A stretch of DNA of 64,000 bases, taken from Mucilaginibacter flavus. Lineage in GTDB: Bacteria; Bacteroidota; Bacteroidia; Sphingobacteriales; Sphingobacteriaceae. The position numbers and the translations under genes were made by a program. The notes beneath the pieces are model-generated. The model searched no databases. It was not told the origin of the DNA and saw only the letters and a list, made by a program, of their open reading frames with translations. Position 1 is the stretch's first letter. Every line of letters begins with the position of its first letter. Positions 18,314-27,102 of this stretch are shown here, in pieces. The DNA is taken from assembly GCF_030409315.1 (NCBI RefSeq), contig NZ_JAUFPS010000018.1, forward strand, positions 31,438 to 95,437, written 5' to 3'.

Positions 18314-18769
18314 TTAAAGCTTGTAAACTATCTCATATAGTTCTTGTAGTGGATCTTCGCCTTTGAGTCCATAATCGTCTACTATAACGTTCCCGATATC
18401 GGTATAAAATATTATAGTCGATCTGGGTTGATCCGTTTCATTAACAGTATATTTATTTTTAAGCTTTTTTATATTGACATTTTTAAGAATGTCGTGAATT
18501 TGTAGCATTTCGCTATTACTTAGCGAATAAACGGAGTCTTTATATTCAGAACTATAATAGAACTTTTTACAACTACTTGAATCGGTTTTTAGATTTATTA
18601 GCGCCTTAACAGAAGGAAAGCCATCTGACTCTACTCCGAAAGCGCTTAAATTCATTTCAATTTTTAAAACAGAATTTGTTGAAGTTTTATTTTGGCAGGC
18701 CGTAATTAACATTAAAGGCAAAGCTATTATTAGCAGGCAAAAAAGAGTAGGTAATCGTAAATGAGGCAT
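18314..18769 (-). CDS. Hypothetical lipoprotein
   Basis: A 151-aa protein with a hydrophobic signal and lipobox (LMLITACQN, Cys25). The mature part is polar and alternates strand-like segments; KTDSSSCKKFYYSSEYKDSVYSL and STIIFYTDIGNVIVDDYG suggest a small beta-rich domain. It has no recognised family. The gene looks more AT-rich than its neighbours and is flanked by inverted copies of an AGCTTTCAGCT hairpin, which hints at acquisition. Start ATG at 18769. Confidence 0.6.
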   Translation of the reverse strand: MPHLRLPTLFCLLIIALPLMLITACQNKTSTNSVLKIEMNLSAFGVESDGFPSVKALINLKTDSSSCKKFYYSSEYKDSVYSLSNSEMLQIHDILKNVNIKKLKNKYTVNETDQPRSTIIFYTDIGNVIVDDYGLKGEDPLQELYEIVYKL

Positions 18770-18811
18770 TGGATTTAGCTTAGGTCATTATTCAAAGCTG
18801 GATATTACCCG

Positions 18812-18856
18812 GCAGCTGAAAGCTGCAACCATGATACCCACGAGCTGAAAGTTCGC
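18812..18856. repeat. Hairpin repeats 3' flank of the 18.3-kb lipoprotein gene (inverted copy)
   Basis: GCAGCTGAAAGCTGC (18812-18826) is a hairpin with a 3-nt loop, and CGAGCTGAAAGTTCGC at about 18841-18856 is a second, imperfect one. Together they mirror the hairpins at 18215-18263 in opposite orientation. Confidence 0.55.
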
Positions 18857-18867
18857 AGGAGTGATTC

Positions 18868-19089
18868 TTATGTTTTTAATGTTTTTTGCTTGTTTCTGAG
18901 CATAATCATCGCCTTATCGGCCCGCACTTTACGGGTGTCTTCCTGTTTGGCCGATCCTACCCAATCACAGTAACCCTGTTTGTATGATTTGGATAGGCTT
19001 TCAAAAAAATCCATAGCCTCGGGTTCCTGGTCAAGTAATACTTGTAACTCGGCAGGAGTACCTTCAATGTGTTCGCCTTTTTTTAACAT
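18868..19089 (-). CDS. YdeI/OmpD-associated family small protein
   Basis: The 73-aa product from the ATG at 19089 (MLKKGEHIEGTPAELQVLL) contains PEAMDFFESLSKSYKQGYCDWVGSAKQEDTRKVRADKAMIML. This matches the C-terminal helical module of the YdeI/OmpD-associated (bacteriocin-protection) family, with the typical W-x-x-S/G-A-K-x-x-x-T-R core. A start at 19140 would add 17 residues that do not resemble the family. Only the C-terminal module is present; the usual DUF1905 or DUF1801-type partner domain is missing. Biochemical function unknown. Confidence 0.75.
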   Translation of the reverse strand: MLKKGEHIEGTPAELQVLLDQEPEAMDFFESLSKSYKQGYCDWVGSAKQEDTRKVRADKAMIMLRNKQKTLKT

Positions 19090-19219
19090 GTTGGTTTTGT
19101 ATGTACCAATAAATATGGTTCTATTTTTCCTATTTAACAAATTTGATTCCCAAAATGTGACTTTAAAAAAATGGCATTTGCCATAATTACGTATAAAGTG
19201 TAATTAATACACTATGTTA

Positions 19220-19253
19220 TTGCCCGTGCTTGGGGAATAAAATTTAAATTTGC
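19220..19253 (+). promoter_or_regulatory. Candidate promoter of the YhhS-like MFS gene
   Basis: TAAATTTGC (19245-19253) fits the Bacteroidota -7 consensus, and TTG at 19220-19222 lies 22 nt upstream as a -33 element. The predicted transcript starts shortly before the ATG at 19277, which is also preceded by GGAG. Confidence 0.5.
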
Positions 19254-19276
19254 AGCATAATTTAATACCCGGAGCC

Positions 19277-20488
19277 ATGCAGGCAAAAACAAACGCAGTA
19301 ATTCCCTTACCCAATGTTAATTTAACTATTATAGGTTTTGTGGCCTTCACTTTTGTGGCCTATGTAGCTATTGGGTTATCGTTGGCTGTACTGCCGGTTT
19401 ATATTCATCAGCAATTGGGGTTTAGTACTATTGTGGCGGGTATTGTGATTAGTCTGCAATATGTTACCACGTTTTTATGCCGCATGTTTGCCGGTAATAT
19501 TGTTGATAAGCAGGGACCAAAACCGGCAGTAACCCTGGGTATGGCCAGTTTTACAGTAAGCGGTATTTTATTTATTGTGGCCTGCCTGTTTAAAGCTACG
19601 CCTTTGCTAAGTCTGGGTGTATTGGCACTTACCAGGCTGGTAACCGGCGTTGGCGAAGGTTTTGTAGGATCGAGCCCAATTAACTGGGCTCTTTTTGCCA
19701 CCAGCGATAAACATACCGCCAAAGCCATATCATTTAACGGTATTGCCAGCTATGGCGGTATAGCCGTTGGCGCTCCGCTGGGTGTTATTATCAGTAACAA
19801 TATTGGCATAAATGCTATCGGGGTATTGATAACCACGCTGGCGTTTGCCGGCTTCTTATACGCGCGCAGCAAAACGGCCTTTAAAGGAACAAGCAAAGAT
19901 GCCCGCCAGGGCTTTTTGCAGGTACTTAAAAAGGTTTCGCCATATGGTATTTGCATGGGCCTTGGCGGGCTTGGTTTTGGCACTATTTCAACCTTTATAA
20001 CACTATATTACATATACCTGAAATGGGATGGCGCTGTGTTGTGCCTCTCGGCATTTAGTATCATGTTTATTTTTGGCCGGGTGGTGTTTTCAAAAGCCAT
20101 TGACAATTATGGAGGGTTAAGAACCACCATTGCCTGCCTTTCGGTTGAGTGTATTGGTTTGCTCATCCTGTGGTTTGCTCCCGTGCCGCACCTTGCGGTA
20201 ATTGGTGCCGGTATTACCGGGTTGGGTTTTTCGTTGGTGTTCCCGGCGCTTGGGGTTGAAGCCGTGAAACTGGTGCCGGCATCAAACAAAGGTACGGCGC
20301 TTAGTGGTTATAGCCTGTTTATCGATATGTCTTTAGGACTAACCGGTCCGCTGGTTGGTGGTGTTGCCAGTCAGTTTGGATTAAATTACATTTTTCCGTT
20401 TGCACTGGCCATGGTTTTGGTTGCCCTGACTATGGCGGTTGCGTTTTGGAGAAGAGCGACCGAAGCCGCTGCTGCGATGGCGAATTAA
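19277..20488 (+). CDS. MFS transporter, YhhS/YfcJ (UPF0226) type
   Basis: The 403-aa protein has twelve membrane helices. Its pattern follows E. coli YhhS closely: AIGLSLAVLPVYIHQQLGFS, AGIVISLQYVTTFLCRMFAG, the loop motif DKQGPKPAV, RLVTGVGEGFVGSSPINW, SLVFPALGVEAVKLVP and FIDMSLGLTGPLVGG. Members are proton-coupled effluxers with unsettled substrates (arabinose and glyphosate have been reported for YhhS-like proteins). A TTG at 19250 would extend the frame, but the ATG at 19277 follows a GGAG and a promoter and fits the family. It converges on the AraC regulator gene. Confidence 0.92.
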   Translation: MQAKTNAVIPLPNVNLTIIGFVAFTFVAYVAIGLSLAVLPVYIHQQLGFSTIVAGIVISLQYVTTFLCRMFAGNIVDKQGPKPAVTLGMASFTVSGILFIVACLFKATPLLSLGVLALTRLVTGVGEGFVGSSPINWALFATSDKHTAKAISFNGIASYGGIAVGAPLGVIISNNIGINAIGVLITTLAFAGFLYARSKTAFKGTSKDARQGFLQVLKKVSPYGICMGLGGLGFGTISTFITLYYIYLKWDGAVLCLSAFSIMFIFGRVVFSKAIDNYGGLRTTIACLSVECIGLLILWFAPVPHLAVIGAGITGLGFSLVFPALGVEAVKLVPASNKGTALSGYSLFIDMSLGLTGPLVGGVASQFGLNYIFPFALAMVLVALTMAVAFWRRATEAAAAMAN

Positions 20489-20536
20489 AATCATCATTAA
20501 CCACAACCTGAAAAAGGTTTCCTTAGCACTAACCCG

Positions 20537-21448
20537 CTAATTAAAAGTTTGTCTAAACTCCAGGGGCGAAATATTTGTTTTCTTTTTAAATAGTTTATTA
20601 AACGATTGTGGATATTCAAAACCCAGCCGGTAGGCAATTTCGGCAACGGAAAGGTTGGTTATAGATAGATATTCCTTGGCTTTTTCAATCAATTTTCCCT
20701 GTATGTGCTGTTGGGCGCTTTGCCCGGTAAGGGAGCGCAGCATATCGCTTAAATAATGAGGTGATAGGTTGAGCTTATCGGCCAGTGATTCAACCGTGGG
20801 TGATCCGTTTTGTAAGTTTCGAGGGTTATCAAAGTATTCAGCAAGCAGTTTTTCCAAACGGGTTAATAAATCGTGATTTACCGCTTTACGGGTAATAAAC
20901 TGCCGTTCATAAAAACGATTGCTGTAGTTTAGCAGCAGATCAATTTGCGATAAAATGATATCTTGTGTATGGCGGTCGATATGCTGATACTCTTCCTCTA
21001 TTTTTTGAAAGATCTCTGCAATGTTTTTTTCTTCTTTTTCTGACAGGTGCAGCGCTTCGTTAACATCGTATGAAAAGAAACCATAATTTTTGATGGCCGC
21101 TGCCAGCGGGTGTTTATACAAAAAATCGGGATGGAACAATAACGCGCGTCCTGTCCCGGCATCGGGGCCTAACATATCATCGTGCGGAGCATCAAGTGCC
21201 TGCACCTGCCTGGGGGCAACAAAGGTCATGAGGCCTTTATCATAATCATAATACTGCTGCCCGTACCTTACCTTACCCAGTATTCCTTTTTTTAATGAGA
21301 CACAATAGAAGCCTAAAGCAAAATGTTCCCATATGGTATTATCGGTAAAACGCATATCGGCAACACTAACTACACTGATCAGCGGATGCAGCGGCTCGGG
21401 CAAGGATACCAAATGATGAAACCGGGATATGGAATTGATAATATTCAT
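20537..21448 (-). CDS. AraC-family transcriptional regulator
   Basis: The 303-aa protein has an N-terminal cupin-like sensing domain and a C-terminal AraC/XylS double helix-turn-helix. SVESLADKLNLSPHYLSDMLRSLTGQ-like sequence (about 221-245) is the first HTH, and NLSVAEIAYRLGFEYPQSFNKLFKKKTNISPLEFR is the second, with the conserved phenylalanine-rich end. It is encoded 65 nt downstream of the SDR gene in the same direction. In Bacteroidota such AraC-SDR pairs are common, so it may regulate the SDR gene; this is inference. Confidence 0.93.
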   Translation of the reverse strand: MNIINSISRFHHLVSLPEPLHPLISVVSVADMRFTDNTIWEHFALGFYCVSLKKGILGKVRYGQQYYDYDKGLMTFVAPRQVQALDAPHDDMLGPDAGTGRALLFHPDFLYKHPLAAAIKNYGFFSYDVNEALHLSEKEEKNIAEIFQKIEEEYQHIDRHTQDIILSQIDLLLNYSNRFYERQFITRKAVNHDLLTRLEKLLAEYFDNPRNLQNGSPTVESLADKLNLSPHYLSDMLRSLTGQSAQQHIQGKLIEKAKEYLSITNLSVAEIAYRLGFEYPQSFNKLFKKKTNISPLEFRQTFN

Positions 21449-21471
21449 ACTGATGCTCTTTTACAAATTTA

Positions 21472-21506
21472 CAACAGGCAACCGGTTTTTAGGAGGCTGC
21501 CTGTTG
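21472..21506. repeat. Hairpin between SDR and AraC genes
   Basis: CAACAGGCA (21472-21480) pairs perfectly with TGCCTGTTG (21498-21506). It could be an attenuator or operator in the 65-nt spacer. No T-run follows on the minus strand, so it is not called a terminator. Confidence 0.5.
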
Positions 21507-21513
21507 CAAATAA

Positions 21514-22317
21514 TTAACCTAAAATTTGTTTCCTGATCTCTTTCCTAAATTCCTCGCTGCCAATTTCCTGTCTGCGGGCGTACAGGGCGTTGGCATCCGC
21601 CCCGGCTACGTACCTTATCCTGTCTTTACCATCGGTAGCGGCTTCGTAAACTACCTGCGCAATTTGCTGGGCGCTTGAGGCCGATTCCATCATCACATCT
21701 ACAAGGCCAAATAGTTTATCCTCTATCTCCTGGTAAGCGCCATTGGAGTTTCTGTCGAGCGATCTGCCTAAAAAATCCGTAGCGATACCACCCGGTGCCA
21801 CGGTTTTGATGCCGATGTTATGCAACCCTAACTCAAACGACATACCTTCTGACCAGCCCTCTACCGCGAATTTGGTAGCATGGTAAATAGAGTGCAGCGG
21901 GAATGTTAAAAAGCCCCCCATAGAAGTAGTACTGATGAACAAGCCGCTTTTCTTTTCCCTGAAGTACGGAATAAAAGCCTGCGTAACCCGTATTACGCCC
22001 AGCAGGTTGGTGTTAACCTGTTTTAAAACCTGCTCGTCGCTCAATGCTTCTAACGCGCCCATCAGCCCGTAGCCGGCATTATTAAATACCACATTAACCG
22101 GATGCAAGGCAATTGCTTTAGCTACGGTAGTTTTAATCTGTTCGGGGTTGGTAACATCAAGTGGTAGCAGGGTAACGTTTTCCAATTGCGATAACTCTGT
22201 TTCTTTTTCGGGGTTGCGCATGGTGGCAATTACATTCCAGCCTTTTGATTGAAATAGTTTGGCGGTGGCTTTACCCAAACCTGTTGATGCGCCTGTTATA
22301 AAGATTGTATTTTGCAT
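21514..22317 (-). CDS. SDR-family oxidoreductase
   Basis: A classical SDR of 267 aa. TGASTGLGKATA binds the dinucleotide, NNAGYGLMG is the NNAG motif, the catalytic Ser lies in ISTTSMGGFLTF, the Tyr-x3-Lys is YHATK, and PGGIATDF follows as in the family. The ATMRNPEK sequence after strand 2 suggests NADP(H). Substrate unknown; the overall style resembles stand-alone SDRs paired with AraC regulators in Bacteroidota. Start ATG at 22317. Confidence 0.93.
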   Translation of the reverse strand: MQNTIFITGASTGLGKATAKLFQSKGWNVIATMRNPEKETELSQLENVTLLPLDVTNPEQIKTTVAKAIALHPVNVVFNNAGYGLMGALEALSDEQVLKQVNTNLLGVIRVTQAFIPYFREKKSGLFISTTSMGGFLTFPLHSIYHATKFAVEGWSEGMSFELGLHNIGIKTVAPGGIATDFLGRSLDRNSNGAYQEIEDKLFGLVDVMMESASSAQQIAQVVYEAATDGKDRIRYVAGADANALYARRQEIGSEEFRKEIRKQILG

Positions 22318-22718
22318 TTTTTGTGTTGTTTAATATTACAATGCAAAGGTGCACTCATCATAAATACTGCTTGTTTCCAAATGGGGGATAGTTGTATCCA
22401 AATAGGTTAATTTTAAATATGCTGTTTTATAACATCTGTAACTATATGTTTTTTCAGATAATAATTTTGAGCTATAATATATTAACCGCAATTAAATCCA
22501 TGGTAATAATAAGCTGTTTACCGCTATTACAGAAGGCGTTTACACCCTCAACATACAGGTAAAAACACCTGTTTTTTACTTATATATTGAAAAGGTATTT
22601 TTTAACTATACATTTATATACATATTAAATGAATCTGTTTTTTAGGTTGGATTTTAATATGATAGGTCAAAACCTTACTAAACTTAAATAATACCATATA
22701 CCTAAAATCTGAACTCAC
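22318..22718. other. 401-base AT-rich gap with an isolated terminator-like hairpin
   Basis: This stretch separates the SDR gene from the divergent CxxCH lipoprotein gene. It contains a plus-strand ORF of 47 codons (22419-22562) of hydrophobic character with no family match. The stop of that ORF falls in the stem of a terminator-like hairpin at 22555-22577. No other gene was recognised. Confidence 0.5.
22555..22577 (+). terminator. Terminator-like hairpin with no clear upstream gene
   Basis: ACAGGT (22555-22560), a loop of AAAAAC, ACCTGT (22567-22572) and then five T residues. The stem is only 6 bp. It precedes the CxxCH lipoprotein start by about 140 nt, so it would end a short leader or small transcript. 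Confidence 0.4.
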
Positions 22719-24125
22719 ATGAAAAAAACACTAACTCTTTGGGCTGCTTTAGCATTTTTGGCCGTAATAGCTTTTATTGGCTATAGTTGCTCCGGCAATA
22801 ATAAAGCTACAGGCGATGCGGTGAAAACCAGTTTAGCAGATACCGCTAAACAAAACGGCGCTTTCCAAAACCACCGCGACTCGGTGCCATCGCCACAGCA
22901 ATACGGCGATTCGCTTTTTGTGCTTAGCCATGATTATCCAACAACATTTAAACCGGTTGTTAACCCATCATGGCAAAAGGCTTTAAATGGGCAGCCCATA
23001 TCCGATAACAATTATATAGCCTACATGGATTCCTTAAAAAGCTATGTAGCACCTAATGTATTGCCCTTCTTTAAGGATAACAAAAATTGGACATCGGCCA
23101 AATATGGCTGGTTTAATGAGCCCTGGGTAGGTGCACAACGTGAAGCCATTTTAGGTACTTACTTAGGTAACGGCAACCCCGCCAACATGTTCAAAACATT
23201 AAAAGAAGATGAAGCCGGCTATGCCCTGGTGTTATATGACTCTGTAGCGGCTTACACCGTTGGGCAAATTTGGGGTAAAACCGGCCAAAAGGTTAACCTG
23301 GCCAATGATGCCGCGCAATTTAAAGAAGGCAGCGTGATAGTAAAATTTGCTTTCTCAAACGTTAACTATCCACAATGGCCGGTAATGAAGGGAGCGCAAA
23401 CCTTTAGCGTTTATGATACCATCCCAACAAAAGAGAATCCTAAAAAAGGATACCAGATGAGAAAGGTGAGCTTTTTTCAGATGGATGTTATTGTAAAGGA
23501 TAGTAAAACCGCACCTAAAACGGGTTGGGTTTACTCTACCTTTGTGTATGATATGGACGCACCGGGAACCGACTGGGATAAAATGGTACCGCTTGGTGCC
23601 ATGTGGGGCGATGATCCGGGTGTAAACAGTCCGCTTACGCCACCGTATCCAAAATTATCAGAAACCTTAATTAATGCCAAAGCACCGGCTTATAGTAAAG
23701 AAACCCTGGGCTGGGGCGGCCGCTTAAGCGGACCTAATGACGGTGCCGTTGCGCAGGTGGCTTACGATATCAATACAAGTAAAAAGTACACCAACCTGGC
23801 ATTATCATCCTGTATGAGTTGCCATAGCCCGGCGCAGGATTCATTTAACTCGTTCCTGTTACCTGGTCCGTTCCCTACCTCAGATAGCTTAAAGGTGTAT
23901 ACCCCTGGCAGCAATGATTGGAATTTATGGTTCCAGGATAGGGCAGGCAATGTACCTTTTGATAAAGGACAGGTAGCCATGGATTATGATATGGTGATGG
24001 CATTTAAATCGGTACTGGCTTACCAGGCCGCGCACCCAACCGGCCAAACCAAGCTGCTGCTAACCAAAAAGGCAGCTGTTGACAGGTTTAGAAGACATAA
24101 TACCAACAGCAGGTTCTGGCATTAA
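22719..24125 (+). CDS. Cytochrome-c-like lipoprotein with one CxxCH heme motif
   Basis: A 468-aa protein with an N-terminal membrane segment and a lipobox-like FIGYSCSG (Cys24), so it is probably anchored in a periplasmic membrane leaflet. The only heme-binding motif is SSCMSCHS, with Cys365, Cys368 and His369, far toward the C-terminus. The large N-terminal part (about 60-350), with WFNEPWVGAQREAILGTYLG and TGWVYSTFVYDMDAPG, matches no family I can name with confidence, though similar large single-heme proteins occur in Bacteroidota and Proteobacteria. It is closed by its own terminator and is followed by the PSD-like gene. Confidence 0.75.
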   Translation: MKKTLTLWAALAFLAVIAFIGYSCSGNNKATGDAVKTSLADTAKQNGAFQNHRDSVPSPQQYGDSLFVLSHDYPTTFKPVVNPSWQKALNGQPISDNNYIAYMDSLKSYVAPNVLPFFKDNKNWTSAKYGWFNEPWVGAQREAILGTYLGNGNPANMFKTLKEDEAGYALVLYDSVAAYTVGQIWGKTGQKVNLANDAAQFKEGSVIVKFAFSNVNYPQWPVMKGAQTFSVYDTIPTKENPKKGYQMRKVSFFQMDVIVKDSKTAPKTGWVYSTFVYDMDAPGTDWDKMVPLGAMWGDDPGVNSPLTPPYPKLSETLINAKAPAYSKETLGWGGRLSGPNDGAVAQVAYDINTSKKYTNLALSSCMSCHSPAQDSFNSFLLPGPFPTSDSLKVYTPGSNDWNLWFQDRAGNVPFDKGQVAMDYDMVMAFKSVLAYQAAHPTGQTKLLLTKKAAVDRFRRHNTNSRFWH

Positions 24126-24146
24126 TAAAAACCTGGTTACCATAAC

Positions 24147-24185
24147 AAGAAAGCCACTCCTGAAAACAGGAGATGGCTTTCTTTC
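24147..24185 (+). terminator. Terminator after the CxxCH lipoprotein gene
   Basis: AGAAAGCCA plus CTCCTG pairs with CAGGAG plus TGGCTTTCT around an AAAA loop with one bulged A. The stem is long (15 bp), and the T-rich end TTTCTTTC is moderate. Confidence 0.65.
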
Positions 24186-24247
24186 AATATGATATAAGGT
24201 AATAGCGCCCAAGTTTTCCATAAACCTAATACTAAAATCACAACACT

Positions 24248-25555
24248 ATGAGTTCAAACAACAGCTCTTATGAAGTAATCCGGCTGCTTCAATACCAGAT
24301 TGGAGTGGATGCCAATTTTGCAAACGCGCTAACCAATTCATTAATCGCGGCAAATACGCAGGCAGTAGCCAACCTTGATACCGATTTATACAACGCATTT
24401 AATACCATATACTCCAATTACGGTTGGCCGCTTAATCCGCAGGATTATTTAAGCTACCTAACCATTTTTGCGGAGGTAATTCCCAGCGAAAATACAGGCG
24501 CGTATGATCCCTGGCAAAACACCCCGGGTGTAAATGGTTATAGCAGGGAAATTTATGATCGGCTGTGCCAGTTTTATTGGCTGATAGACCAGGGGGCTGC
24601 TTTTACACTGCAGGATTATGTAAGCCCCTTAAATGGTTTTGTTTTTGCCGATTGGCTGGTAGCCTATGCCATTGCCTGGGGTAGTTTCCTGGACACGCCA
24701 GCCTCGTTAACACCAGAGTCGCTACAATCTTATCAAAATGATCCCGAATATAACCTGCAGGATTATTCAAACGATTCGCCTAACTGGGTTTCATTCAATA
24801 CTTTTTTTTATCGGCAGTTGAATACAACTCAGCCCGACGGCACACCTATGCGCCCCATTGCCAATCCCGGCGATAATACCATCATCACTTCGCCTGCCGA
24901 TTGTACTTTTAAAGCCGTTTACCGGATTGACGGAGATGGAAATGTGTTAGATACCGATGGTAATGCTACCACCGTTACCCTGAAGGAAACGCATACCATC
25001 GGTAATATCAACGATTTATTAGCCGAAGGCGGCAGCCAGTATGCCGCTAATTTTTATAACGGAACTTTTGTTCATTATTTTTTAAGTCCTTTTGATTATC
25101 ACCGTTTTCATACCCCGGTAAGCGGTACTGTATTGGATCTGGCTGCCGTACAGGGGAAAGTTTACCTTGCCGTTAATATAACGGACAATCAGTTTGATGC
25201 GCCCGATTCATCTGAAGATGGTTATGAATTTAGCCAGGCCAGGGGCGTGCTGGTCATAGATACCAGTACCAGCGACTCTAACGTTGGCCTGGTGGCTACA
25301 GTACCTATTGGCATGTGCCAGGTATCATCTGTAACCATGTACACCGATGAACTCCAGGGGACTGAAGTTGTTAAGGGGAAGGAGTTTGGGCATTTTGCAT
25401 TTGGCGGATCGGACATCATTATGCTTTTTCAACAACCTATTAATGAGCTTAAGCTGATCACCAACGTGGCAAACGCGCAGCCGCCATCAAGCTATCAGCC
25501 AACTAATCCATTCCACTTTAAATACGGCGAAGTGTCGGTTATTATTATAGGATAG
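24248..25555 (+). CDS. Phosphatidylserine-decarboxylase-like pyruvoyl enzyme (PsiD-like, stand-alone soluble form)
   Basis: The 435-aa protein has an N-terminal helical domain (about 10-170) like the PSD-associated domain found in fungal PsiD-type decarboxylases, and a C-terminal PSD catalytic domain. Visible catalytic features are SPFDYHRFHTPVSG (Asp283, His285, His288) and HFAFGGSDIIMLF, where Ser388 after Gly-Gly would be the self-cleavage residue that becomes the pyruvoyl group. Canonical membrane PSDs use LGST; the FGGS form belongs to the PSD-like/aromatic amino acid decarboxylase branch. No signal peptide or membrane helix is seen. The substrate is therefore open: phosphatidylserine, tryptophan or another amino acid. 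Confidence 0.85.
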   Translation: MSSNNSSYEVIRLLQYQIGVDANFANALTNSLIAANTQAVANLDTDLYNAFNTIYSNYGWPLNPQDYLSYLTIFAEVIPSENTGAYDPWQNTPGVNGYSREIYDRLCQFYWLIDQGAAFTLQDYVSPLNGFVFADWLVAYAIAWGSFLDTPASLTPESLQSYQNDPEYNLQDYSNDSPNWVSFNTFFYRQLNTTQPDGTPMRPIANPGDNTIITSPADCTFKAVYRIDGDGNVLDTDGNATTVTLKETHTIGNINDLLAEGGSQYAANFYNGTFVHYFLSPFDYHRFHTPVSGTVLDLAAVQGKVYLAVNITDNQFDAPDSSEDGYEFSQARGVLVIDTSTSDSNVGLVATVPIGMCQVSSVTMYTDELQGTEVVKGKEFGHFAFGGSDIIMLFQQPINELKLITNVANAQPPSSYQPTNPFHFKYGEVSVIIIG

Positions 25556-25576
25556 GTTGCAGTAGCAATTACCTGC

Positions 25577-25628
25577 AATTTCGCCCCGACCTGATTTTCT
25601 GATGTAGAGATCGAGTCGGGGCGGAATT
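25577..25628. terminator. Shared hairpin between convergent PSD-like and DMT genes
   Basis: AATTTCGCCCCGAC (25577-25590) pairs with GTCGGGGCGGAATT (25615-25628) with one mismatch. It lies between the two convergent stop codons, where a bidirectional terminator would be expected. The flanking T content is low. Confidence 0.5.
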
Positions 25629-25651
25629 ATTTGATGAGATGAATAAACTAC

Positions 25652-26515
25652 TTAACCCAAGCTCAACGCAACTATCCCCCCAAGTATCAACGCGCTTGCA
25701 ATAAGCCTGCGTTTACCGTCATCTTCATTAAACACCTTCGATCCCATAAACACCCCCAATAAAATGCTGGTTTCCCTTGCCGGCGCAACAACGCTTAGTG
25801 GCGCGTACTTTAAGGCTTCCAGCACCAATATATAAGCGGCAGGGCTTAATAAAGCAATAGCAATCATAATCCATTTGTGTTCCTTTATCTCCCGTTTCAA
25901 TTCATCTTTCTGGCGTATCACAAATGGGAACAGGAAAATAGCGCTAAAAAGATTCGCAGTAAGTGTGAGTATTAATGGCGATACGGCGTAATTTTTTACG
26001 GCGACCGCGTCGTTAAAAGTATACAGGGCAATAAACAGACCGGTAAGCAAACCGTATGTAATGCCCGGGATGATTTTGTTGTTGTTCTCCTTTTTGAAGC
26101 TTAAGCCCGTAATAATTAAAACCCCGCCAACAATCAGCAACAAACCTGCTACCGAACTAAACTTTAATTTTTCGTGCAGAAACAATATGGCAACTATAAA
26201 TGAAACCAACGGTGCCGATCCGCGGGCCAACGGGTACACTACCGAAAGATCGGCCTTGAGGTAGCCTTTTTGTAGCACAATAAAATACACCAAATGCAGC
26301 ACCGAACTGCTTAACGAAAACCACAATAGCGTATGCGAGTAAACAGCTTGCCCTTGCTTTGCCTGGTAAATTAAAACAGGCAGAAACAAAATATTACTGA
26401 CAATATATTGCAGCCATATAAATGGGGTTTTACCTTTTGTTTTTTTAGCGAGTAAATTCCACGAGGCATGCAAAATAGCCGCCGTAAGCACCAGCCCCAG
26501 AACGTATAAACTCAT
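25652..26515 (-). CDS. DMT-superfamily (EamA) transporter
   Basis: A 287-aa protein with about ten membrane helices arranged as two EamA repeats (about 3-135 and 150-285). Typical features are ILHASWNLLAKKTKGKTPF in the first helix, YPLARGSAPLVSFIVAILFLHEKL, and SVVAPARETSILLGVFMGSKVFNE near the end of the second repeat. Members export amino acids or other metabolites. The substrate cannot be predicted from sequence. It is a single-gene unit. Confidence 0.92.
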   Translation of the reverse strand: MSLYVLGLVLTAAILHASWNLLAKKTKGKTPFIWLQYIVSNILFLPVLIYQAKQGQAVYSHTLLWFSLSSSVLHLVYFIVLQKGYLKADLSVVYPLARGSAPLVSFIVAILFLHEKLKFSSVAGLLLIVGGVLIITGLSFKKENNNKIIPGITYGLLTGLFIALYTFNDAVAVKNYAVSPLILTLTANLFSAIFLFPFVIRQKDELKREIKEHKWIMIAIALLSPAAYILVLEALKYAPLSVVAPARETSILLGVFMGSKVFNEDDGKRRLIASALILGGIVALSLG

Positions 26516-26791
26516 GTTAGTATAAATGTAAAGTAGGCTGCATAATGTTGGTGTAAAATAAATATAATTTTTGCGTGTTATTGATCCGCTTTACAAGGTT
26601 TTGTACCTACGGCACATAGCTTGTTTTTTTTGCTTTTTGCTACAAAGCTTTTCCCCCTACTGGGGATTAAACGAACTTCCCGGCGAAAACTTCCCCCGCA
26701 CGTATAAGGAGCTTCTGTCCTTGATCCTTTATCTTTCCATCCTTACTCCATCAAACCGTCTTGATTCTTGACTCTAATCTCTTGACTCTTC

Positions 26792-27100
26792 TTACTTAAG
26801 TCTCACCACCAAGCCATCCATCTCTTCCGTCACCCGCATCTGGCAAGCCAGGCGGCTGTGTTCATCGGCGTTGGGCAGGGTATCCAGCATATCAAGTTCG
26901 TTATCGCCGGCGTGAAAGCATTGCTCGGGGCCTTCTATTACTTCTACGTGGCAGGTGGCGCAAAGGGCCATACCGCCGCAAGTTGCCAGTACATCATATT
27001 CTGATGCTTTCAAAACCTCCATCAGGCTTAGGTTTATTCCTTCGGGAATTTCAACGGGTTGGCGAACCCCTTCGCGGTCTTCAATAATTAAGTTGATCAT
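26792..27100 (-). CDS. Adrenodoxin-type [2Fe-2S] ferredoxin
   Basis: The 102-aa protein has the ligand pattern of vertebrate-type/Fdx ferredoxins: Cys41, Cys47, Cys50 (ATCGGMALCATCHVEV) and Cys86 (RLACQMRV), i.e. C-x5-C-x2-C-x35-C. It transfers single electrons in the cytosol. An extra Cys61 is not a ligand. Its ATG lies 2 nt after the stop of the reductase gene, so the two proteins are made together and almost certainly form an electron-transfer pair. The final acceptor is not encoded nearby. Confidence 0.93.
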   Translation of the reverse strand: MINLIIEDREGVRQPVEIPEGINLSLMEVLKASEYDVLATCGGMALCATCHVEVIEGPEQCFHAGDNELDMLDTLPNADEHSRLACQMRVTEEMDGLVVRLK

Positions 27101-27102
27101 GG

